A stretch of DNA of 37,770 nucleotides, taken from positions 1-37,770 of the forward strand of contig JBOGFI010000017.1 in the NCBI GenBank assembly GCA_050743365.1. The letters run 5' to 3'. Shown here piece after piece: positions 31,917-37,770 of this stretch (its first letter is position 1; each line of letters starts with the position of its first letter). The position numbers and the translations under genes are program-made. The stretch comes from JBOGFI01 sp050743365 (GTDB lineage: Bacteria > Actinomycetota > Acidimicrobiia > IMCC26256 > JACDBD01). The notes beneath the pieces are model-generated. The model was not told the DNA's origin. It did not search any database and saw only the letters and a list, made by a program, of their open reading frames with translations.

Positions 31917-32189
31917 CGGGGCGGCGGGCCCTGGTGGCGGTCAAACAAAGGGGGTTGAGACGTAGGAGCTTCGATCTGTATCGGTAGCGCGTCGGAGGTT
32001 CAGGCAGCGGAAAAGCACGGTTCTGAGGAGTCGCGGCCGTGGGGTCAGTCCGCGAGTCGCCCCTCCGACACACCCGTAGCCCCGGAGTCGGCTGCAGTTT
32101 GCGCGCTCAGCCAGCCCGTTCGAGCTCGCCGTCGCTGTCCTCCTCCGAACCGCCGCAGCTGATCAGCTGGCCCCGGCATCGCGGGCCCC
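31917..32189. other. Intergenic region carrying repeat copy C
   Basis: Apart from the 35-bp repeat (32037-32071) I see no gene in these 273 bases. The last part grades into the sigma-factor relic. Confidence 0.35.
32037..32071 (+). repeat. 35-bp dispersed intergenic repeat, copy C
   Basis: It begins CCGTGGGGTC and ends GTCGCCCCTCCGACAC like copies A and B, differing mainly in the central 8 bases. It lies between the second alpha/beta hydrolase and the sigma/anti-sigma block. Confidence 0.82.
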
Positions 32190-32298
32190 TGACCACGTCG
32201 CAGCCGAGGTGGTGATATCCACCCGGCCGGACGCCGCAGTCGCCACAACGCGGGGCTGCGAGGTCGCCGAGATCCTGAACGACCGGCGTGAGCTGTAA
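32190..32298 (+). pseudogene. 3' relic of an ECF sigma factor gene
   Basis: The end of this stretch encodes VAEILNDRREL and a TAA stop. The intact sigma gene at 33462-34076 ends LAEILGDRREL, and both are followed by TAACGGG. Upstream the match fades and needs frame changes (for example GGGGCTGCGAGG versus GGGGGCTGCGGG). It appears to be the decayed tail of a second sigma gene paired with the following anti-sigma gene. Confidence 0.6.
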
Positions 32299-32329
32299 CG
32301 GGCATCGCCCGACCGACGATCTGGGAGAC

Positions 32330-33244
32330 GTGCGACGGCGCGCCCGCGGCCATGCAGCGGCCGATCATCTAGCCCTCGACCCTGACACCGCCGAGCGGCT
32401 GCTAGCCGGCGAGCTCGCCGACGACGACGCACCGCCCGCCTACTCCAAGGTGGCTCGGGTGCTGGCGGCCGCGGCCGGCCCGGCGGGGCCGGGCGAGCTG
32501 GCGGGCGAGGACGAGGCCAAAGTGGCGTACGCCCGTGGCGTAGCAGACCCTGCTCCCACCGTCTCTCTCCGGCGGCTGGCGGTCGCCGGCATCGCCGTTC
32601 TTCTGCTGGCGTCCGGCACCGCCGGCGCCGCGACGGGCGCGCTTCCCGGGCGGCTGCAGAACGCCGTGTCCGACGTCCTCGAGCGAGTCGGCATCTCCGT
32701 GCCCGACGGCGGGCCATCGTCGGCGCCCGGCACCGCGCCTCCGTCGGCCGCCGGGCGGCCGGACTCGAGCGGGCTCAGCCGGTTCGGGTCGTGTGCCGCC
32801 TTCGCCACCGGCCAAGGCGACAATCGTGGGATCGGCGTCCACGTGTCGGTGGCCGGCGAGGAGGCAGCGGCGGAGCCCTGCCCCGGCACGTTGGCGACCG
32901 GAGCAGCAGCAGACGCCCCAGTGCCCCCGGTCGACGAGGGGCCGTCCCCGACTCAGGACAGCACGCCGGCAGCCCACTCGGCGCCGCCTCCGGCTGAGGA
33001 CAGCACGTCCCCGGCGCAGGAGGACCCGCGCCCGCCGGGTCACGGCGGCACGCCTCCGGGGCAGGGCGGCACACCCCCGGGGCAGGACGGCACGCCTCCG
33101 GGGCAGGACGGCACACCCCCGGGCCAGGGGAGCGGGAACGGCCATGGTATTGGCAATGGGGCCAACACCTCGGGCGTTCCGGCAATCGCCGTGCTCGGAG
33201 GGTTCCCGACCGATGGAAGCGCCGCCGCCTCGCTACCGGGCTGA
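32330..33244 (+). CDS. Anti-sigma-factor-like membrane protein with Pro/Gly-rich C-terminal repeats
   Basis: A 304-residue, single-pass membrane protein. The N-terminal cytoplasmic part (about residues 1-75) contains LALDPDTAERLLAGELADDD, then APPAYSKVARVLAAAAGP, resembling the sigma-binding N-termini of actinobacterial anti-sigma factors. Residues 79-100 form a membrane helix (LRRLAVAGIAVLLLASGTAG). The outer part is Pro/Gly/Ser-rich and carries four 7-residue repeats of the type GTPPGQD. GTG 32330 is supported because the broken paralogue at 34107 starts in the same way (VR.xARG.AA). GTG at 32288 is the alternative. It sits with a sigma gene, but after a sigma relic rather than the intact gene. 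Confidence 0.7.
   Translation: MRRRARGHAAADHLALDPDTAERLLAGELADDDAPPAYSKVARVLAAAAGPAGPGELAGEDEAKVAYARGVADPAPTVSLRRLAVAGIAVLLLASGTAGAATGALPGRLQNAVSDVLERVGISVPDGGPSSAPGTAPPSAAGRPDSSGLSRFGSCAAFATGQGDNRGIGVHVSVAGEEAAAEPCPGTLATGAAADAPVPPVDEGPSPTQDSTPAAHSAPPPAEDSTSPAQEDPRPPGHGGTPPGQGGTPPGQDGTPPGQDGTPPGQGSGNGHGIGNGANTSGVPAIAVLGGFPTDGSAAASLPG
33047..33130 (+). repeat. Four tandem 21-bp repeats inside the anti-sigma-like gene
   Basis: Four copies of a unit like GGCACGCCTCCGGGGCAGGAC encode GTPPGQ(G/D) heptads. Units 1 and 3, and 2 and 4, share third-base choices (GCCTCC versus ACCCCC), suggesting duplication of a two-unit block. Confidence 0.85.
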
Positions 33245-33461
33245 TTGCAGCCGGACGCGCGTCCCCGAATCCGGCATCGCGCTTCGCCGACTACCTCGTG
33301 CGGCAGGCGGCGGCGATCCGCGCCGGCGCTTCGGGTCGCACCTTGGAGCGCCTTAGCCACTCTACGTGGTTGAGGGCTCGTGGCGACCACCTTGTGTGTT
33401 CGGCAAGAGCCCTGGCATACTCACTTCTGGGTGAAGGGCTCAGGGCGGCTGGGGTGGGCGC
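33245..33461. other. Intergenic region before the sigma factor gene
   Basis: These 217 bases hold no gene that I can support. They should contain the promoter of the sigma gene; I could not identify a convincing ECF-type -35/-10 pair. Confidence 0.3.
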
Positions 33462-34076
33462 GTGGCTTCGGTTGAACCAGGTCGCGCGCGCTCCGTGACA
33501 AGGACCACCGGGGCCATCGAGGGCCGACAGACGCGGGAGTTCCCGGTGCTTCTCGACGCGGCCCGCGCCGGCGACGAGTCGGCGTTTGCAGAGCTGTATC
33601 GGGACCTCAACCCGCGGCTGGTGCGCTATCTGCGGGTCGTTGCGGGTGACGGCGCCGAAGACCTGGCCGCGGAGACGTGGATGGACGTGGTGAGGGGGTG
33701 GCATCGCTTCGCCGGGGACCAGACCGGCTTCCGTGCCTGGCTGTTCACCATCGCCCGCCGCCGGAGCATCGACGCCTGCCGAGCGGCGGCACGCCGACCA
33801 CTGGTAGCTGCCGGCGACGACCGCATCGCGGAGCTCGCGGCTCCCGGCGACGCGGAATCTGCGACGGAGGAGGCGCTCTCCACGGAGGCCGCGTTACAGC
33901 TCCTTCGCGCCCTTCCCGCGGACCAGGCCGGGGTGCTCGCTTTGCGGGTGATCGCTGGTCTCGACGTCGCTGAAGTAGCGAGGGTGCTGCGCAAGCGGCC
34001 CGGAACGATCCGGGTGCAAGCGCACCGGGGGCTGCGGGCACTCGCCGAGATCCTCGGAGACCGGCGGGAGCTGTAA
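33462..34076 (+). CDS. ECF-family RNA polymerase sigma factor
   Basis: A 204-residue sigma-70 family factor of the ECF group. Region 2 spans AARAGDESAFAELYRDLNPR to the FRAWLFTIARRRSIDACRA segment (about residues 30-105), including DLAAETWMDVVRGWHRF. Region 4 is LRALPADQAGVLALRVIAGL, then DVAEVARVLRKRPGTIRVQAHRGLRALAEIL (about residues 140-198). GTG 33462 follows a GGGGTGGG stretch; GTG 33495 is an alternative start. A partial copy of the 3' end lies at 32190-32298, and a broken anti-sigma N-terminus follows at 34107, so this sigma may now answer to the anti-sigma at 32330. Target genes may include the glycan locus downstream (inference). Confidence 0.93.
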   Translation: MASVEPGRARSVTRTTGAIEGRQTREFPVLLDAARAGDESAFAELYRDLNPRLVRYLRVVAGDGAEDLAAETWMDVVRGWHRFAGDQTGFRAWLFTIARRRSIDACRAAARRPLVAAGDDRIAELAAPGDAESATEEALSTEAALQLLRALPADQAGVLALRVIAGLDVAEVARVLRKRPGTIRVQAHRGLRALAEILGDRREL

Positions 34077-34106
34077 CGGGGATCGGCCGACCTTCGATCT
34101 CGAGGT

Positions 34107-34222
34107 GTGCGACTTTCGGCGCGGGGCGATGCGGCGTGCGACCAGCTGACCCTCGATCCTGACACCGGTTGCTGGCCGCCGAAATCGCCGTCGGCGACGC
34201 GTCGCCCGGCTACGCGCGTCCC
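34107..34222 (+). pseudogene. Broken N-terminus of a second anti-sigma-like gene
   Basis: GTG 34107 opens VRLSARGDAACDQLTLDPDT, closely matching VRRRARGHAAADHLALDPDT of the intact gene at 32330. The frame then shifts: the expected LLAGEL continuation reads LLAAEIAVGDASPGYA in the frame of the next gene. The rest is missing, cut off where the glycoside hydrolase/glycosyltransferase gene begins. Confidence 0.7.
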
Positions 34223-36646
34223 GTGACCTTCGGATCGGCGGCGCCGTCCGCGGAATCCGGCGCCGCAGCACGCGTCTCGGCCGACGGGAAGCACCTCACA
34301 GCCGACGGCGAGCCGTTTCACGCCCGGGGCGTCACGTACGGCGGTTTCGCCACCCGTGACGACGGCGCCCCGTACCCCGAGCGGGCGCAGATCAAGCTCG
34401 ACCTTGCGGCGATGGCCGACCTCGGTCTCAACACCGTTCGGACCTACACACCCCCGCCACCGGAGTTGCTCGAGCTCGCCGAGGAGTTCGGCCTGCGGGT
34501 GCTCGTTGGCCTGCACTACCGGGATTGGCGGCTTGAGCCTGAAACCGGTAGGGCAGCACGTCGCCGGATCCTCGACGCCGGCCTCCGCGCCGTCGACGAG
34601 GCGATGGAGCGCTGCGCCGGCGACCCCACGGTGCTCGCGATCGTGGTCGGCAACGAATTACCCGTCGACCTCGTTCGGCTCCACGGCGCGGGCGCGGTCG
34701 AGAGCGTTTTGTGCGAACTCGTCGACAGGGTGCATCGATCAGATCCGGAGATGCTTGCCACCTACGCCAACTTCCCGACCACCGAGTTCCTCGACGTGTC
34801 GAACCAGGACGTCGTGTGCTTCAACGTGTTCCTCGAGCAACCGCACACGCTGAGCCGGTACCTCGCGCACCTGCAGGTTGTGGCAGGCGCCAAGCCGCTC
34901 CTCGTCACCGAGCTCGGGCTCGCCGCCGCGGTGCACGGCGAGGCCGACCAGGCCGTGTTCCTCGAGCGCCAGTTCCGCTGCGTCGCCGAGCACGGGCTGG
35001 CCGGGGCCATGGTGTTCTCGTGGACAGACGACTGGGTCGTGGCCGAGCGGCCCGTGTCGGGCTGGGGCTTCGGCATCACCGATTCGGACCGTTTCCCGAA
35101 GCCGGCGGCGGTTGCGGTGGCGAACTGGTCCCGCTCGAACGTGCCGGGTGACCTCCGGGAGCCCTGGCCCCAGATCTCGGTCGTCGTCTGCGCCTTCAAC
35201 GAGGAGAACACGATCGGCGAGTGCCTGGGGTCGCTCGTGGCGAGCGACTATCCAGAGCTCGAGATCATCGCCTGCGACGACGGCTCGACCGATGGCACGT
35301 TGGCAATTGCGCGTCGCTTCCCGGTGACGGTGCTCGAGCTCCCGCATGGGGGGCTGAGCCGCGCCCGCAATGCCGGTCTCGCGGCCTCGTCGGGCGAGAT
35401 CGTCGCCTACCTCGACGCCGATGCCGCATGTCACCCCGACTGGCCCTATTACCTGGCGCTGTCGTTCGAGAACGAGAACGTCGCCGCGAGCGGCGGCCCG
35501 AACCTGCCCTTCGACGACATCGATGTCGTGGAGCGCGCCGTCGGGTTGTGCCCCGGAGGCGCGCAGGAGGTTCTTGTGTCGCCCGATCGAGCCGAGCACG
35601 TTCCCGGGTGCAACATGGCGTTCCGCCGATCGGACCTCGAGCACGTCGGCGGGTTCGACCCCGTGTACCGCACCGCCGGCGATGACGTGGACGTCTGCTG
35701 GAAGTTGCTCGATTCGGGCCGGGAGATCGCCTTTGCCGCCGCCGCGCAGGTGCGTCACCACCGCCGGCACACGGTCCGGGGGTTCCTCCGCCAGCAGCGA
35801 GGGTACGGACGGGCGGAGCGGCTGCTGGCCAGGCCGCATCGTCACCGGTTCAACGGGCTCGGCCAGGCCCGCTGGCAGGGATTCCTGTATGGCGGCAGCC
35901 GGCTGCTCCCGAGGCTTCTCAGGCCGGTCGTCTACACGGGCTGGATGGGGCTCGCCCCCTTCCAGCCCGTCATCAGGCACCGGTCGGCGCGACTCGGCGC
36001 CTGGGTGGCAGCGACGCTCCCGCTCATCGCCGTCGGTGGGGCGCTGGGCGTCGCGCTCGCGGCCACGTCACTGTGGTGGTTGCTGTTGCCCGGGCTCGCC
36101 GCGCTCGCGATGCTCGGATACGGCATCGCCACCGCCCTGGCCGCGCCGCTCGGTCACCGAGTCGGGCGCCGCGTCGCGACGCGGGCGCTCGTCGGCGTCC
36201 TCCACGTGGCGCAGCCCTTCGCCCGCACGTGGGGACGCCTGACGGGCCGGAAGGGGCCTGCCCGATCGCCCACCCCCGCTCCGTGGTCGGGCAATCGGGC
36301 GGCCTGGCTCGCCGACCTCGAGCACGAGCTGCGTCGCACCAGGCTGAAGGTCGACGTCGGTGGCCAAGGGCGGACCTGGGACCTGCGCGTGACCGCGGCC
36401 GGACTGGTCAGCGCGCGGGTCACCACCGCGGTCCTCTGGGAGTGGGAGCCCCGGTGTCGGGTGTCGCTGCGCATGGGCCCGGCGACGGTGCTTATGGGCT
36501 CCGCCAGCATCCTCCTGGCCGCCACCGGGTCCGTCGTCGGCTGGCTCGGGCTCGGCGTCTTGCTCCTCATGGCCGCCGTGACGTCCCAGTGGGTCCGCGC
36601 CACGGTGCACCGGGCGGTCTCGGCGACCACCGAGACGAGGCAATGA
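34223..36646 (+). CDS. Glycoside hydrolase-like barrel fused to GT2 glycosyltransferase, membrane-bound
   Basis: An 807-residue fusion protein. Residues 17-300 resemble a clan-A (GH2/GH5-type) TIM barrel, with acid/base Glu in VVGNELPVD and nucleophile Glu in LLVTELGLA. Residues 312-545 are a GT2 domain: ISVVVCAFNEENTIGE, DDGSTDGT, the DXD-type LDADA, and DDVDVCWKLL. Two or more membrane helices follow (ATLPLIAVGGALGVALA; WWLLLPGLAALAMLG), then a soluble part and two further helices near the C-terminus. It probably makes or remodels a glycan at the membrane. A TTG at 34169 would extend it, but that part is an anti-sigma relic, so GTG 34223 is preferred. It overlaps the ABC exporter gene by 4 bp. 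Confidence 0.85.
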   Translation: MTFGSAAPSAESGAAARVSADGKHLTADGEPFHARGVTYGGFATRDDGAPYPERAQIKLDLAAMADLGLNTVRTYTPPPPELLELAEEFGLRVLVGLHYRDWRLEPETGRAARRRILDAGLRAVDEAMERCAGDPTVLAIVVGNELPVDLVRLHGAGAVESVLCELVDRVHRSDPEMLATYANFPTTEFLDVSNQDVVCFNVFLEQPHTLSRYLAHLQVVAGAKPLLVTELGLAAAVHGEADQAVFLERQFRCVAEHGLAGAMVFSWTDDWVVAERPVSGWGFGITDSDRFPKPAAVAVANWSRSNVPGDLREPWPQISVVVCAFNEENTIGECLGSLVASDYPELEIIACDDGSTDGTLAIARRFPVTVLELPHGGLSRARNAGLAASSGEIVAYLDADAACHPDWPYYLALSFENENVAASGGPNLPFDDIDVVERAVGLCPGGAQEVLVSPDRAEHVPGCNMAFRRSDLEHVGGFDPVYRTAGDDVDVCWKLLDSGREIAFAAAAQVRHHRRHTVRGFLRQQRGYGRAERLLARPHRHRFNGLGQARWQGFLYGGSRLLPRLLRPVVYTGWMGLAPFQPVIRHRSARLGAWVAATLPLIAVGGALGVALAATSLWWLLLPGLAALAMLGYGIATALAAPLGHRVGRRVATRALVGVLHVAQPFARTWGRLTGRKGPARSPTPAPWSGNRAAWLADLEHELRRTRLKVDVGGQGRTWDLRVTAAGLVSARVTTAVLWEWEPRCRVSLRMGPATVLMGSASILLAATGSVVGWLGLGVLLLMAAVTSQWVRATVHRAVSATTETRQ

Positions 36647-37770
36647 CCCCTCCCAGACGTCCGGCTGGGAGGGGGCGTTACCGGGCCCTTGCCCGATACC
36701 CCCGACAGCAGTGGCCCCGCCTGGTCATCATCCTCGTCCTGACGGCCGTTGCCTCGGCCCTGACCGCCCTACAACCACTGGCACTCAAGCTGCTGGTCGA
36801 TACCGCGCTCGGCGACGGACCGGTCCCGCGGCCCGTTGACTGGCTGTTGGGTGTCCTCTCCGCGGAGCCGACGACCACCGTGCTCGTACTCGTGGCGGGG
36901 TGCTTTGGCCTTGCGGTCACGCTGGCCGCGCATGCGACGAGCGCGCTCGTGAGCTGGACCTGGGTGGTCACCGGTCAGCGCATGGTGCGACATCTGACCA
37001 CGGACACGTTTCAGCGCCTCCAACGACTCTCGTTGCTGTTCCACACGCGCCAACCGGCGGGCGACTCGTTGAGCCGACTCACGACGGACACGTGGTCCGT
37101 GTACACGGCGACGGAGGCGGCTCTCGTCTCGCCGGTGATCCACGTCCTGACCATCTCGGCCGTTGCCTTCGCGGCCTGGCAGCTCGATCCCCTGCTCGCC
37201 GCGTTGTCCCTCGCGGTGGCTCCGGCGTTGGCCGCTTCGGCCCGATACTTCGGGCATCGCCTGCGGAGCCGAGCCCGTTCCCATCGTGACGCCCATGGCG
37301 AGCTGACGAGCTTCGTGCACCAGGTCCTCGTATCCATCCCGCTCGTCCAGGCCTTCAACGCGCAGGCGAGGAACCGCCGCCGATTCGACGAGCTCGCCGA
37401 TCGGTGGGTCCGCGCCTCCAGGCGCGCCGTGGTCACCGAGGCGGTGGCCCAGTCGGTCGGCGGTGTGATCACCACGTTGGGCATCGCTCTCGTGCTCGTG
37501 GTGGGTGGCCTGCGTGTCCTCGAGGGCGGGGTGTCGCTGGGCACGCTGCTGGCGTTCGTCGCCTACGTGCAGGTCCTGGAGCGGGAAGCGAACGGGCTTC
37601 TGTCGATCCACCGCACGCTCCATATCGCGGGCGCAAGCGTCGACCGCGTCATCGAGGTGTTGGAGAGTGACGAGGCGGTGCGGGATCCGGTGCGGCCGCG
37701 GCGTTTGCCGGCGTCGGTGCCGGGACGGGACGGTGGGGTGGGGTTCGAAGCCGTGACGTACGGCTACGAG
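36643..37770 (+). CDS. ABC exporter (fused permease and ATPase), partial
   Basis: The gene starts at ATG 36643, overlapping the upstream stop as ATGA, and is open through the end of the window (376 codons). The sequence is that of a type IV (MsbA-like) ABC exporter. The first helix is LVIILVLTAVASALTAL, followed by LQPLALKLLVDTALGDG. The long helical permease includes VTGQRMVRHLTTDTFQRLQRL and FHTRQPAGDSLSRLTTDT (coupling helix region). The nucleotide-binding domain is just starting at VGFEAVTYGYE. The coupling to the GH-GT2 gene suggests it flips or exports the glycan or glycolipid made there. Confidence 0.92.
   Translation, partial: MTPPRRPAGRGRYRALARYPRQQWPRLVIILVLTAVASALTALQPLALKLLVDTALGDGPVPRPVDWLLGVLSAEPTTTVLVLVAGCFGLAVTLAAHATSALVSWTWVVTGQRMVRHLTTDTFQRLQRLSLLFHTRQPAGDSLSRLTTDTWSVYTATEAALVSPVIHVLTISAVAFAAWQLDPLLAALSLAVAPALAASARYFGHRLRSRARSHRDAHGELTSFVHQVLVSIPLVQAFNAQARNRRRFDELADRWVRASRRAVVTEAVAQSVGGVITTLGIALVLVVGGLRVLEGGVSLGTLLAFVAYVQVLEREANGLLSIHRTLHIAGASVDRVIEVLESDEAVRDPVRPRRLPASVPGRDGGVGFEAVTYGYE
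36647..36674 (+). other. Hairpin at the start of the ABC exporter gene
   Basis: A perfect 10-bp inverted repeat (CCCCTCCCAG at 36647-36656 with CTGGGAGGGG at 36665-36674) with an 8-nt loop begins right after the start codon. It covers codons 2-11. No T-tract follows. It could act as a terminator-like or translation-tuning element between the two coupled genes. Confidence 0.6.

Noticed and set aside
33047..33130. Possible CRISPR-like array
   Set aside because: The 21-bp units are contiguous, have no spacers and encode an in-frame peptide repeat.
34739..35980. Minus-strand frame opposite the GH-GT2 gene
   Set aside because: Antisense shadow of a gene with complete GT2 motifs.

Overview
The window is a GC-rich chromosomal segment of an actinobacterium. 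The chain scpA-scpB-pseudouridine synthase-aroH-tyrA-aroA-cmk-plsC, GTG starts and 4-bp stop/start overlaps fit this phylum. A DUF222 relic, DUF6186-like small membrane proteins and TAnCCT boxes that would give leaderless mRNAs also fit. The combination resembles Acidimicrobiia-type genomes, but that placement is inference; no rRNA or other phylogenetic marker beyond housekeeping proteins is present.

Positions 1-14,680 are a dense housekeeping core. They carry trpS (minus strand), the condensin partners scpA/scpB, a large-subunit pseudouridine synthase, and the aromatic amino acid genes aroH, tyrA and aroA. Next come cmk, plsC, ispH (minus), a PDZ/radical-SAM DUF512 protein, der, an HMG-CoA lyase-like gene overlapping an acyl-CoA carboxylase beta subunit (leucine-type catabolism), a zinc-ribbon membrane protein and tRNA-Pro(GGG). 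A DUF222 fragment lies between the carboxylase and the zinc-ribbon gene.

Positions 14,681-20,250 are an accessory, eroded zone directly downstream of tRNA-Pro. It holds short secreted proteins and lipoproteins, a DUF3761 protein without its N-terminus, a protein with a HEPN-like RxxxxH motif, a HIRAN-domain protein and several truncated genes (a RibD_C/DHFR-like gene and a membrane-protein N-terminus). There are also long stretches with no recognisable gene. A 13-bp copy of the tRNA 3' end at about 19,973 may mark the far edge of an old insertion, but no integrase is visible.

Positions 20,250-32,100 are a patchwork. It contains an alpha/beta-hydrolase-adenylate cyclase fusion with a compensated double frameshift, small membrane proteins including a DUF454 protein, and a THEP1-like NTPase. 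It also has a frameshifted acyl-CoA dehydrogenase-like gene beside a LuxR regulator, a toxin-antitoxin-like pair (second gene DUF2283), a truncated PaaK-like ligase, a GT1 glycosyltransferase and two alpha/beta hydrolases. A 35-bp intergenic repeat occurs three times (23,933; 27,333; 32,037) at the borders of these blocks.

Positions 32,190-37,770 carry a partly duplicated ECF sigma/anti-sigma locus: a sigma 3' relic, an intact anti-sigma-like membrane protein, an intact sigma factor, then a broken anti-sigma N-terminus. Next is a large protein joining a glycoside-hydrolase barrel to a GT2 glycosyltransferase with membrane segments. It is translationally coupled to an ABC exporter that runs off the window. 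The last two look like a glycan or glycolipid synthesis and export unit, possibly under the nearby sigma factor; this is the best candidate here for an undescribed system.
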